Assembly: GCF_000511175.1 (NCBI RefSeq)
Contig: NZ_KI866530.1
Span: 3,048,408-3,102,038 of the forward strand
Source: Sediminibacterium salmoneum NBRC 103935
GTDB lineage: Bacteria > Bacteroidota > Bacteroidia > Chitinophagales > Chitinophagaceae
Length of the DNA: 53,631 nucleotides
Reading direction: 5' to 3'
Part shown: positions 1-8,773 of the stretch, one piece after another
How positions within the stretch are numbered: position 1 is the first letter of the stretch
Layout of the letters: each line of letters opens with the position of its first letter
Program-made: the position numbers and the translations under genes
Notes under the pieces: model-generated
What the model was told of the DNA's origin: nothing
Databases searched by the model: none
Seen by the model: only the letters and a program-made list of their open reading frames with translations

Positions 1-690
1 GGTATTGATAATCACCACACCTGGCTTCATCAGCCCAATCGTGTCTTTTTGAATGATATGTTTGGTTTGTTCATTCAAAGGACAATGCAATGAGATAATA
101 TCGGCCTTCAGCACTTCCATGAGGGGCTGATAATCTACCCCTGCTGCCATTAGTTCCTGATTGGCAATTAAATCGAATGCCACCACTTTACAGCCAAATC
201 CCAGCATGATTTTGCAGAAAGCCTTACCAATATTTCCGGTTCCGATTACTCCAATGGTCTTGCCAAATAAATTGTATCCCAGCAGCCCCTGCAAGGCAAA
301 ATTCTGCTCTCTTACCCGGTTATAGGCTTTATGGGTTTTTCGGTTCAGGGTAAGTAACATGGCCACTGCGTGTTCTGCTACGGCTTCAGGCGAATAAGCT
401 GGAACACGGCATACTTTAATACCGGCAGCTTTGGCAGCTTCCAGGTCTACATTGTTGAACCCCGCACAACGCAGGGCAATAATCCCCACTTTCATCTGGG
501 CCAGTTGATCTATAATGCCGGCATTCACTTTGTCGTTCACAAAAACACAGATAGCGGTTGCTCCAGAAGCCAGTTTTACCGATTGTTCATCCAGGTGGGT
601 TTCCTGGAAAATCAATTCAAACCCCTGTTGGTTGTATTGGGTAAAAAAGAGTTTGTCATAAGGTTGTGAGCTGAAAAAAACAATTTTCAT
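1..690 (-). CDS. ldhA: D-lactate dehydrogenase (2-hydroxyacid dehydrogenase), 3' end cut by window edge
   Basis: Reads from ATG at 690 to the window edge, giving the first 230 residues. It is an NAD-dependent D-2-hydroxyacid dehydrogenase, probably reducing pyruvate to D-lactate in the cytoplasm. The substrate-domain motif RCAGFNNVDL lies at about residues 74-83, PAYSPEAVAEH at about 97-107, and the Rossmann glycines GTGNIG at 150-155. These match the fermentative LdhA subgroup closely; a general 2-hydroxyacid dehydrogenase is the alternative. The C-terminal end with the remaining catalytic residues is outside the window. It is transcribed divergently from ileS. Confidence 0.85.
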   Translation of the reverse strand, partial: MKIVFFSSQPYDKLFFTQYNQQGFELIFQETHLDEQSVKLASGATAICVFVNDKVNAGIIDQLAQMKVGIIALRCAGFNNVDLEAAKAAGIKVCRVPAYSPEAVAEHAVAMLLTLNRKTHKAYNRVREQNFALQGLLGYNLFGKTIGVIGTGNIGKAFCKIMLGFGCKVVAFDLIANQELMAAGVDYQPLMEVLKADIISLHCPLNEQTKHIIQKDTIGLMKPGVVIINT

Positions 691-756
691 ACCCAAATAT
701 AGTTCAGAAAGCCTAAGCCACGAAGGGATAACCGTGATTATTCGTGTCAGGATTCG

Positions 757-764
757 TACCTTCG
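757..764 (+). promoter_or_regulatory. Candidate -7 promoter element for ileS
   Basis: TACCTTCG is a one-mismatch version of the Bacteroidota -7 consensus TAnnTTTG. It lies 34 bases upstream of the ileS ATG at 799, in the 108-base divergent spacer with ldhA. No clear -33 TTTG is placed 19 bases upstream, so this is tentative. Confidence 0.35.
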
Positions 765-798
765 CCCGAATTTTTTAAACCCTTATTTGCGGAATACC

Positions 799-3700
799 AT
801 GAGTGCTAAGTATGCAGAATTTTCAGGATTGAATTTACCCTTGATTGAAAAAGAAGTTTTGGCTGGTTGGAAAGCCAATGCCGCTTTCGAGAAAAGTATT
901 GCTTTAAGGGAAGGGAAAAAGCCCTTTGTTTTTTTTGAGGGCCCACCCAGCGCGAATGGTATGCCCGGTATTCACCACGTTATTTCAAGAACCCTGAAAG
1001 ACATGGTATGCCGGTATAAAACCATGCAGGGTTTTCAGGTAAAGAGAAAGGGTGGTTGGGATACCCATGGATTGCCCATTGAATTGGGAGTAGAAAAAGA
1101 ATTAGGCATAACCAAGGAAGATATTGGTAAGAAAATCAGCATTGAAGACTACAATAAAAAATGCCGCGAAGCCGTACTTCGTTACAAAAAAGAATGGGAC
1201 GATATCACTACCAAAATGGGATACTGGGTAGATCTGGAAAAACCCTATGTTACTTTTGAAAACGATTATATAGAAACCCTTTGGTGGATATTAAGTACCC
1301 TCTATAAAAAAGGATACCTATACGAGAGTGTAAGTATCCAGCCCTATTCTCCTGCAGCGGGTACAGGCTTGAGTTCCCATGAATTAAATCAGCCCGGTAC
1401 TTACAAGGAAGTAAAAGATACATCTGCAGTAGCCATGTTTAAAGCAACACAGACTTCTTTAAATAGTGCTGCCTGGTATCAGCAAATGCAGGCAAGTTCT
1501 TCAGCCATTGGGTTTGAAGAAGAAGTTTTCTTCATGGCCTGGACCACTACGCCATGGACTTTACCATCTAACTTAGGATTAACCGTAGGGCCGAATATTG
1601 AGTATGTACTGGTTAAAACCGTGAATCCATACACGCTGCTTCCTGTGAATGTAATTCTTGCCAAAGCCTTGATGGGCAAGTATTTTAAAGCAGAAGGAGA
1701 AAATGCTTCTTTTGAGGGAATCAATGAAAAAACCAAAATTTTGCCATGGGTGGTATTAACCCAGTTTAAAGGCACCGATATCGCAGGCATGGAGTATGAG
1801 CAGTTACTGCCTTATGAAGCCAATTCGTTGAATGAAATTCTGGCCATCACTCCTGACGCCAAACCATTCAGGGTAATCACAGGCGACTTTGTTACCACGG
1901 AAGATGGTACCGGTATTGTACACACAGCACCTGCATTTGGTGCGGACGACTTTAAAGTAGGAAAGAAGTTCAACATCGGTATTTTAACGATGGTAGACAA
2001 GGAAGGAAAATTTGTAGACGGTTTGGGTCCATTCAGCAATCGCTATGTAAAAAATTACAAGGATGATCCGAATTATGTAGACGTAAACGTAGACATCTGT
2101 GTTCATTTGAAGAAAGAGAACCGTGCTTTTAAAGTAGAGAAATACGAACACAGTTATCCGCATTGCTGGAGAACCGACAAACCCATTTTGTATTATCCGC
2201 TGGATGCCTGGTTTATTAAAACCACTGCCGTGAAAGACAGAATGGTTGAACTGAATAAAACCATCAACTGGAAGCCCAAGTCTACCGGAGAAGGAAGATT
2301 CGGAAACTGGCTGGAAAACATGGTAGACTGGAATTTAAGCAGAAGCCGTTACTGGGGAACGCCTTTACCGGTATGGCGTACAGAAGATGGTACCGAAGAA
2401 GTATGCATTGGTTCTATTGCTGAACTGAATGAAGGAATAAGAAAAGCCAATGAAGTATTGGGCGGGGAAATCAATAAGAACTACTTACATCAGGGAATAC
2501 TCGATTTGCATAAGCCTTATGTAGACGAAATTATACTGGTAAGCCCTTCGGGAAAACCCATGAATAGAGTACCCGATTTAATTGACGTTTGGTTTGATAG
2601 TGGTGCCATGCCTTATGCACAGTGGCATTATCCATTTGAGAATAAGGATTTAATTGATAAGGGAGAAGCTTTTCCTGCCGACTTTATTGCAGAAGGGGTG
2701 GATCAAACACGCGGCTGGTTTTATACCCTGCATGCATTGGGCGTGATGTTGTTCGATAATGTGGCTTACAAGGCGGTGGTGAGTAATGGTCTGGTGCTTG
2801 ACAAGAATGGCAACAAAATGAGTAAGCGCCTGGGCAATGTGGTAAATCCATTTGAAACCATTGAGAAATACGGAGCTGATGCTACCCGCTGGTATTTAAT
2901 TACCAATGCATCGCCCTGGGATAATTTAAAATTTGATTTAGCAGGTATACAGGAAGTGCAGCGAAAATTCTTCGGCACTTTATACAATACGTATCAGTTC
3001 TTCTGTCTCTATGCCAATGTAGACGGCTTCGCTTACAAGGAAGCCCCGATCCCGCTGGCGGAAAGACCTGAAATTGATCGCTGGATTTTATCTTCTTTAA
3101 ACAGTCTTGTTAAAGAAGTAACCGAATACATGAACGACTTTGAACCCACATTGGCGGGAAGAGCCGTTGAACATTTTGTGGATGCTCAGTTGAGTAACTG
3201 GTATGTGAGATTGTGCAGAAGGCGTTTCTGGAAAGGAGAATACGAAGCAGATAAAATCAGTGCCTATCAAACCCTGTATGAATGTCTGGAAACCATTGTG
3301 CGATTGATTGCGCCCATATCACCCTTCTTCAGCGATGCAGTATTCAATCATTTGAATGCAGTAACCAACAGATTTGATGTTGGTTCTGTACACCATGCAG
3401 ACTTCCCGGTTTACAATGCCAATATGGTAGACGCTTTATTGGAAGAAAGAATGGAACTGGCGCAGGAAACCTGTTCTCTTGTTTTATCACTTAGAAAGAA
3501 AGTAAATATTAAAGTTCGTCAGCCATTACAGAAAGTAATGATTCCGGTGCTGGATGTTCAGATGAAAGGCCAGCTGGAAAAAATGGAAGAACTCATTAAG
3601 GCTGAAGTGAATGTAAAAGAAATAGAATACCTGACAGCCACACAGGGGGTAATCAGCAAAAAAATAAAGGCCAATTTCAAAACCCTGGGCGCCAAACTGG

Positions 3701-4179
3701 GTGCATCCATGAAAGAAGCCGCAGGTTTAATTGCTGGTTTTACTCAGGAGCAGATAGCAGGTCTGGAACAAAATGGACATTGTGAGTTGGTATTGTCTAA
3801 TGGTAGTTTTACCATTGAACTCGTAGATGTGGAAATTACAGCAGAAGATATACCCGGATGGAGCGTGGCTTCCAGAGGGAAATTGACCGTTGCCCTGGAT
3901 ATTACCTTAACAGAAGATCTTAAACTGGAGGGAGAAGCTAGGGAATTCGTCAATCGTATACAAAATATTAGAAAAGAAACCGGATTTGAATTAACAGACC
4001 GTATATTCGTAGAGTTACCCGAAGGCACCCCCCTTAAGCCTTCTATTATTAAATTTAACGATTATATTTGCCGCGAAATTCTGGCAGATGGCATTGAATG
4101 GAAGTCCCATTTAGAGAATGGAACCCCTATTGAAGTAAATGACATTGCACTAAACGTGGTTGTAAACAAAAAAGGATAA
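799..4179 (+). CDS. ileS: Isoleucyl-tRNA synthetase with GIHH in place of HIGH
   Basis: Charges tRNA-Ile with isoleucine; cytoplasmic class I synthetase of 1126 residues. The frame can be opened at a TTG at 787, but the ATG at 799 (MSAKYAEF) is preferred. The catalytic signature after SANGMP reads GIHH (residues 57-60) where most class I enzymes have HIGH. The second signature KMSKR is intact at 673-677. The editing-domain motif TTTPWTLPSNLGL and the SRSRYWGTPLPVW motif are present. The long C-terminal part without an evident zinc-finger cysteine cluster fits the type-2 (eukaryote-like) IleRS found in Bacteroidota. The DksA-like gene follows after 5 bases, so the two are probably cotranscribed. 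Confidence 0.97.
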   Translation: MSAKYAEFSGLNLPLIEKEVLAGWKANAAFEKSIALREGKKPFVFFEGPPSANGMPGIHHVISRTLKDMVCRYKTMQGFQVKRKGGWDTHGLPIELGVEKELGITKEDIGKKISIEDYNKKCREAVLRYKKEWDDITTKMGYWVDLEKPYVTFENDYIETLWWILSTLYKKGYLYESVSIQPYSPAAGTGLSSHELNQPGTYKEVKDTSAVAMFKATQTSLNSAAWYQQMQASSSAIGFEEEVFFMAWTTTPWTLPSNLGLTVGPNIEYVLVKTVNPYTLLPVNVILAKALMGKYFKAEGENASFEGINEKTKILPWVVLTQFKGTDIAGMEYEQLLPYEANSLNEILAITPDAKPFRVITGDFVTTEDGTGIVHTAPAFGADDFKVGKKFNIGILTMVDKEGKFVDGLGPFSNRYVKNYKDDPNYVDVNVDICVHLKKENRAFKVEKYEHSYPHCWRTDKPILYYPLDAWFIKTTAVKDRMVELNKTINWKPKSTGEGRFGNWLENMVDWNLSRSRYWGTPLPVWRTEDGTEEVCIGSIAELNEGIRKANEVLGGEINKNYLHQGILDLHKPYVDEIILVSPSGKPMNRVPDLIDVWFDSGAMPYAQWHYPFENKDLIDKGEAFPADFIAEGVDQTRGWFYTLHALGVMLFDNVAYKAVVSNGLVLDKNGNKMSKRLGNVVNPFETIEKYGADATRWYLITNASPWDNLKFDLAGIQEVQRKFFGTLYNTYQFFCLYANVDGFAYKEAPIPLAERPEIDRWILSSLNSLVKEVTEYMNDFEPTLAGRAVEHFVDAQLSNWYVRLCRRRFWKGEYEADKISAYQTLYECLETIVRLIAPISPFFSDAVFNHLNAVTNRFDVGSVHHADFPVYNANMVDALLEERMELAQETCSLVLSLRKKVNIKVRQPLQKVMIPVLDVQMKGQLEKMEELIKAEVNVKEIEYLTATQGVISKKIKANFKTLGAKLGASMKEAAGLIAGFTQEQIAGLEQNGHCELVLSNGSFTIELVDVEITAEDIPGWSVASRGKLTVALDITLTEDLKLEGEAREFVNRIQNIRKETGFELTDRIFVELPEGTPLKPSIIKFNDYICREILADGIEWKSHLENGTPIEVNDIALNVVVNKKG

Positions 4180-4184
4180 GACCT

Positions 4185-5225
4185 ATGGCTACAAAAAAAC
4201 CAGCCCCCAAAGCAACTCCCAAAAAAGCTGTAAAGGCGGCTCCAGCCAAAGCTGCAGCAAAACCCGCTGCAAAGGCACCAGCAAAAGCTGCTGCTAAACC
4301 AGTTGCTAAAGCCCCCGCAAAAAAAGCGCCGGCCAAAGCTGCGGTTAAACCTGCTGCAAAGGCACCAGTTAAAGCTGCTGCAAAACCTGCTGCAAAAGCT
4401 CCTGCCAAGAAGGCACCGGTAAAAGCTGCTGCTAAACCAGCTGCAAAAGCACCAGTAAAAGGGGGAAATAAACCAACGGCAAAGCCGGCTGCAAAACCTG
4501 CTGCCAAAGCGCCTGTTAAACCGGTTGCCAAACCAGCTGCTAAGCCAGTAGCAAAAGCGCCTGCTAAACCAGCGGTAAAAGCACCTGTTAAACCGGTTGC
4601 CAAGCCAGTACCCGTTGCAGCGCCTAAGCCTGCTCCTGCTCCTGCTCCGGCAAAACCAGTGGTAGTTCAGAAGCCCGCTCCTAAAGCGCCTCCTGCTCCC
4701 CCAGTTAAACCCGTAAAAAAAGTGCCAGGTCCTATTAAAGATGTAAAAGTTCCCAAAATCAATACCAAATCGAGCGTAACCTATAATCCCGGTTACACTC
4801 CATTAGAGAAAAGAGTAGAAGCACCAAAGCCACAAGGTCCGTTGGTGAAATACAATGATACCGATTTGGCTGAATTCAGAGAGCTGATTAATAAGAAACT
4901 GGAGGCAGCTAAAAAAGAATTGGCGTATTTACAAGGGCTAATTACCCGTAAAGATGAAATGGGTGGAGACAATGATGATGCCCGTTACATGACCATGGAA
5001 GACGGAACCATGAGCATGGAAAAAGAACAGTTGAGTCAAATGGCGAGTCGTCAGATTACCTATATTGACCACCTGGAAAAAGCCATCATGCGCATTGAAA
5101 ATAAAACCTATGGTATCTGCAGAGTTACCGGACGCTTAATTGACAAAGCAAGATTGCGTGCTGTTCCTCATGCTACATTAAGCCTGGAAGCAAAGCTGGG
5201 ATTGGTAAAGCCCAATCAGGACTAA
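4185..5225 (+). CDS. DksA/TraR-like protein with long Ala/Lys/Pro-rich N-terminal tail
   Basis: 346 residues in two parts. Residues 1 to about 185 are low-complexity Lys/Ala/Pro repeats of the KAAAKPAAKAPAK type, like the tails of histone H1-like proteins. Residues 222-346 form a coiled coil followed by a TraR/DksA C4-type finger fold. Against DksA (C-x2-C-x17-C-x2-C), C312 is kept but the other three ligands are T315, S333 and A336, so zinc binding is very unlikely; similar zinc-less forms are usual in Bacteroidota. The tail is strongly basic and probably binds nucleic acid (inference). The role could be RNA polymerase modulation or nucleoid binding. It starts 5 bases after ileS and ends at a strong terminator. 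Confidence 0.85.
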   Translation: MATKKPAPKATPKKAVKAAPAKAAAKPAAKAPAKAAAKPVAKAPAKKAPAKAAVKPAAKAPVKAAAKPAAKAPAKKAPVKAAAKPAAKAPVKGGNKPTAKPAAKPAAKAPVKPVAKPAAKPVAKAPAKPAVKAPVKPVAKPVPVAAPKPAPAPAPAKPVVVQKPAPKAPPAPPVKPVKKVPGPIKDVKVPKINTKSSVTYNPGYTPLEKRVEAPKPQGPLVKYNDTDLAEFRELINKKLEAAKKELAYLQGLITRKDEMGGDNDDARYMTMEDGTMSMEKEQLSQMASRQITYIDHLEKAIMRIENKTYGICRVTGRLIDKARLRAVPHATLSLEAKLGLVKPNQD

Positions 5226-5253
5226 TAACTGAAATACAAATTAAAAGATAGGT

Positions 5254-5280
5254 CCCGGTTACAAAGTAACCGGGATTTTA
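5254..5280. terminator. Bidirectional rho-independent terminator
   Basis: A perfect 9-bp stem (CCCGGTTAC at 5254-5262, GTAACCGGG at 5266-5274) with an AAA loop, followed by ATTTTATTTT. It sits between the convergent DksA-like gene and the ABC exporter and slightly overlaps the stop codon of the latter. It probably serves mainly the plus-strand ileS operon. Confidence 0.85.
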
Positions 5281-7107
5281 TTTTACCTCCTGCATATCTA
5301 CCAGCTTCTTATAAATGCCGCCCTTGGCCAGTAGTTCATCATGGGTGCCTCTTTCAGCAATTTCACCTTTCTGTAAAACAATAATTTCGTTGGCGTGACG
5401 GATGGTACTAAGTCTGTGTGCAATAACAATGGAAGTTCTGTTCTGCATCATATTGTTAATGGCATCCTGCACCAGTCTTTCACTTTCGGTATCCAATGAG
5501 GAAGTGGCTTCATCTAAAATTAAAATAGGAGGATTCTTTAAGACAGCCCTGGCAATGGTAACTCTCTGTCTCTCTCCTCCACTCAGCTTGCTGCCCCTGT
5601 CTCCAATATTGGTTTCGAAACCATTTTCTTTTTTCTGTATAAAATCCAGTGCATTGGCCACTTTTGCCGCCTGTTCAATATCTTTTTGGTGTGCATTGTC
5701 TACCCCCAATGCAATATTGCCTGCAATGGTATCATTGAATAAAATGGGCTCCTGTGTAACAATGCCCATTAAAGCACGAATGCTGTGTAAGGAATAATTT
5801 TTAATATTGATTCCGTCAATCAGAATTTCTCCACCACTAACATCGTGAAAACGAGGAATTAAATCGGCCAGACTACTTTTGCCTGCGCCGGAAGATCCAA
5901 CCAGGGCAATGGTTTTACCCTTTTCAATGGTCAGGTTGATATTTTTCAGAATGGGAGTATCATTGTAAGCGAAGTTTACATTCCTGAATTCAATGGAATA
6001 ATTAAAGCTGGCGAGTTCTCTGGCATTGGGTTCGTCGGTAACCAGGATGGGTGCCTGTAAAATTTCTTCAATTCTCTGAATGGCTGCACTGCCTCTTTGT
6101 GCGTTATAAAATGCAGTAGACAAAGACTTGGCCGGATTAATAATCTGTGTGAAAATCACGATATAGTTAATAAAGCCAGTGGCTTCCAATCCTGCTTCAT
6201 TGTTCAGTACCAGTCTTCCTCCAAACCATAAAATACAGCTGAGTACCATCACCCCCATGAATTCAGACATGGGTGAAGCCAGGTCTTTTCTGAAATTCAT
6301 TTTGTTGCGGATATGGTTCAGGTTGTTGTTGGTAGAAAAGAAACGGTTGCGCAAAATCTTTTCTGCATTGAATGCTTTGATGACTCTTAATCCTCCGAGG
6401 GTTTCGTCGAGGATACTCATTAAACTTCCCAGTTCTTCTGCAGAAGCAGTGGATTGTTTTTTAAGTGAACGACTCACTCGTCCTATGATAAAACCGGTTA
6501 AGGGAAGCAGCACCAATAAGAAAACAGAAAGTACTGGACTTATGTAAACCAGCACACTCAGGATAATCAGAATATTCAGCGGATCCCTTATTAGCCCTTC
6601 CAGCGTGCTCATTACACTCCATTCAATTTCATTGGCATCGTTGCTCATGCGGCTGATGATATCTCCTTTTTTCTGCTCTGTAAAAAATCCAATGGGCAGC
6701 TGTAATATCTTGGCGTATAAATCGGAACGAAGTTTGGTCATTACATAGTTGCGCATGGGCGCCAGTACCCTGAATGACAAATAGGTAAAGGCATTTTTAA
6801 AAAAGATGGCAATAATAATTACGATACAGATGGCGCCTAAAGCGTATACTTCGCCCTGTTCCTGAATCAACATACTCAGGTAATATTTTAAATGCGCTAA
6901 AACAGCATCGGCACCGTCCTGCGGAAAACGCAAGGTGGGTTTAGCCATAATTAATTTTTCCTTGGCAAATAAAAGCCCCAGAAAAGGCGCCAGCATCACC
7001 AGTGAAATCAGGGAAAAGGCAATGGACAACAGATTAAACAGTACATATAATACAATGTTTTTCCGCTGGCTACGCAGGTAAAATAAGATCCGCTCAAAAC
7101 GCTTCAT
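5278..7107 (-). CDS. MsbA-like ABC exporter, fused membrane and ATPase domains
   Basis: Half-size ABC exporter of 609 residues that would work as a homodimer in the inner membrane. The N-terminal part (about 1-340) is the six-helix exporter domain. The ATPase domain carries Walker A GSSGAGKS (404-411), the signature LSGGE (508-512), Walker B LILDE (529-533) and a switch histidine in IAHRLSTIR. This arrangement fits the MsbA/lipid-A flippase group, but multidrug exporters look the same, so the substrate is unproven. The frame stays open up to 7218, but that extension overlaps the divergent rbfA start; ATG at 7107 (MKRFERILF) is chosen. Confidence 0.9.
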   Translation of the reverse strand: MKRFERILFYLRSQRKNIVLYVLFNLLSIAFSLISLVMLAPFLGLLFAKEKLIMAKPTLRFPQDGADAVLAHLKYYLSMLIQEQGEVYALGAICIVIIIAIFFKNAFTYLSFRVLAPMRNYVMTKLRSDLYAKILQLPIGFFTEQKKGDIISRMSNDANEIEWSVMSTLEGLIRDPLNILIILSVLVYISPVLSVFLLVLLPLTGFIIGRVSRSLKKQSTASAEELGSLMSILDETLGGLRVIKAFNAEKILRNRFFSTNNNLNHIRNKMNFRKDLASPMSEFMGVMVLSCILWFGGRLVLNNEAGLEATGFINYIVIFTQIINPAKSLSTAFYNAQRGSAAIQRIEEILQAPILVTDEPNARELASFNYSIEFRNVNFAYNDTPILKNINLTIEKGKTIALVGSSGAGKSSLADLIPRFHDVSGGEILIDGINIKNYSLHSIRALMGIVTQEPILFNDTIAGNIALGVDNAHQKDIEQAAKVANALDFIQKKENGFETNIGDRGSKLSGGERQRVTIARAVLKNPPILILDEATSSLDTESERLVQDAINNMMQNRTSIVIAHRLSTIRHANEIIVLQKGEIAERGTHDELLAKGGIYKKLVDMQEVK

Positions 7108-7167
7108 ACAGGAATAAATGGTGAAACAAGGCAAAGTAACTAATTTTACACCCATAAACCTTATAAT

Positions 7168-7527
7168 ATGGAGGAAGGAAAAAGACAAAGACAGGTAGCA
7201 GGGGCATTGCAGGAGCAATTCAATGATATATTCAGAAGATTAAACCTGGCTATGATTGATGGCGGAATGGTGTCTATATCCAATGTAAAAGTTACACCGG
7301 ATCTGCTGGAAGCCAGGGTGTATATCAGTTTATTCCAGGTAAAAGACGAAGCCGCAGTAATGAAGAAAATTGAATCCAAAGCCTGGGAAATTAAAAAGGA
7401 ACTCGCAGATAAAATGAAACATCAGTTAAGAAGAATTCCTGTGATTCATTTTTATAACGACGATACCCTGGACTATGTATTTAAGATGGAAGAGATCTTC
7501 AAGAAAATAAATGATAAAGAGAAATGA
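7168..7527 (+). CDS. rbfA: Ribosome-binding factor A
   Basis: 119 residues, a usual length for RbfA, a KH-type protein that binds the 30S subunit and helps 16S rRNA 5'-end maturation. Family features are the N-terminal RQRQVAGALQEQF helix, the ISNVKVTPDLLEARVYIS strand region and the RRIPVIHFYNDDTLDY segment near the end. Its stop overlaps the start of the following permease by 4 bases (ATGA), so the two are translationally coupled. It is divergent from the ABC exporter, with 60 bases between the start codons. Confidence 0.95.
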   Translation: MEEGKRQRQVAGALQEQFNDIFRRLNLAMIDGGMVSISNVKVTPDLLEARVYISLFQVKDEAAVMKKIESKAWEIKKELADKMKHQLRRIPVIHFYNDDTLDYVFKMEEIFKKINDKEK

Positions 7528-8729
7528 ATCTTCTCTTTGCCTGGCGATATTTCCGATCTAAAAAAACAACCAATGCCATCAATATTATTGCAGGTATTTC
7601 GGTAATGGCCATCGCCGTAGGCACTGCTTCTTTAATTATTATTCTTAGTGTATTCAATGGTTTTGAGTCTCTGGTAAAAGGACTGTACGGAGATTTTTAC
7701 CCGGCCTATAAAGTGGTGCCTTCAAGTGGTAAAACTTTTACCGTAAATGCCAGACAACAGACGGAGTTAAAACAGCTGAAAGGCTTGCAGGCATTTAGTT
7801 ATGTGGTAGAAGAAAAAGCCTTGTTAACAGGCGCTTATCAAACCATTGTCACTTTAAAAGGGGTGGAAGAAAGTTATACCAAGGTAAATCCTATTCAGAA
7901 ATACATTCGCAGAGGCAGTTTCAATATTGGTAATGATACCATTCCGGGTATTGTAATGGGAGGGGGGATTGAAAACGCCGCAGGCATCAATACCGAAAAA
8001 GTATTTGAAGCGGCTACGCTTTATTTTCCCAATCCTCAGTCTAGTTTAACTCAGACCGATGGACTGAATGCTTTTTCTGTTATACCCACCGGCGCTTTTA
8101 TTGTGCAACAGGATTTCGACAATACCTATGCGTTTACCAACCTTCGCTTTATGCAGTATATGCTGGGCTTGCCCGCAAATACGTACAGTGCCGTTGAAAT
8201 CAATGCCAAAGGAAAAGAAGAAACCATCCGCCAGCAACTCCAATCTGTTTTTGGCAATCAGGTGCTAATTCAAAATCGGTATCAGCAAAACGCTTCTCTG
8301 TATTCGGTGATGCAACTAGAAAAATGGGTAATCTATTGCATACTATCCCTGATACTGGTAGTTGCTGCATTCAATATGATTGGTGCCCTGAGCATGTTGA
8401 TTCTGGAGAAACAAAAAGACATTGCTGTATTACGTGCACTGGGAGCAACACCCGCCAGAATCAGAAGAATTTTTTTATTAGAGGGATTATTGCTCTCTGC
8501 TATTGGAGCAGGTTCCGGAATCCTACTGGGCGGATTAATCTGCTGGTTGCAGGAAAGCTTTCACCTGATTAAATTAGGGGGTACTACTTTCATCATAGAT
8601 TATTATCCGGTTCAGGTACAATGGACCGATTTTATGCTGGTAGCTGCAACGGTTGCTGCCATTGCCTTTTCGGCCGCCTGGGTAACTGCGCAAAAAATAA
8701 GTGCGCAGACTTTTCAGTTGCGCACTTGA
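7524..8729 (+). CDS. LolC/LolE-like FtsX-family permease
   Basis: 401-residue inner-membrane protein. It has an N-terminal membrane segment (about residues 20-45, NIIAGISVMAIAVG), a large periplasmic domain to about residue 250, then three C-terminal membrane segments typical of FtsX/MacB-fold permeases. The start NLLFAWRYFRSKK resembles LolC/LolE, which with the ATPase LolD release lipoproteins from the inner membrane. No ATPase gene is adjacent, so the partner must be encoded elsewhere. The pairing with rbfA by ATGA overlap is clear. A MacB-type transporter is the alternative. Confidence 0.88.
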   Translation: MNLLFAWRYFRSKKTTNAINIIAGISVMAIAVGTASLIIILSVFNGFESLVKGLYGDFYPAYKVVPSSGKTFTVNARQQTELKQLKGLQAFSYVVEEKALLTGAYQTIVTLKGVEESYTKVNPIQKYIRRGSFNIGNDTIPGIVMGGGIENAAGINTEKVFEAATLYFPNPQSSLTQTDGLNAFSVIPTGAFIVQQDFDNTYAFTNLRFMQYMLGLPANTYSAVEINAKGKEETIRQQLQSVFGNQVLIQNRYQQNASLYSVMQLEKWVIYCILSLILVVAAFNMIGALSMLILEKQKDIAVLRALGATPARIRRIFLLEGLLLSAIGAGSGILLGGLICWLQESFHLIKLGGTTFIIDYYPVQVQWTDFMLVAATVAAIAFSAAWVTAQKISAQTFQLRT

Positions 8730-8773
8730 TCTTATGTATTCTTTATATTACTGACTATACAGTAAATGCTTAA

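Noticed and set aside
4127..4603. Long antisense frame rich in Ala, Gly and Phe
   Set aside because: It is the mirror of the repetitive AKP-coding region of the DksA-like gene; the repeats keep the opposite frame open. It has no promoter or homology-like motif.
7108..7218. N-terminal extension of the MsbA-like exporter
   Set aside because: It overlaps the divergent rbfA gene and has Cys-rich, non-family sequence. ATG 7107 matches the usual start.
8730..8773. Terminator between the LolC/E-like permease and transketolase genes
   Set aside because: No convincing hairpin with a T-tract is visible in the 44-base convergent spacer.
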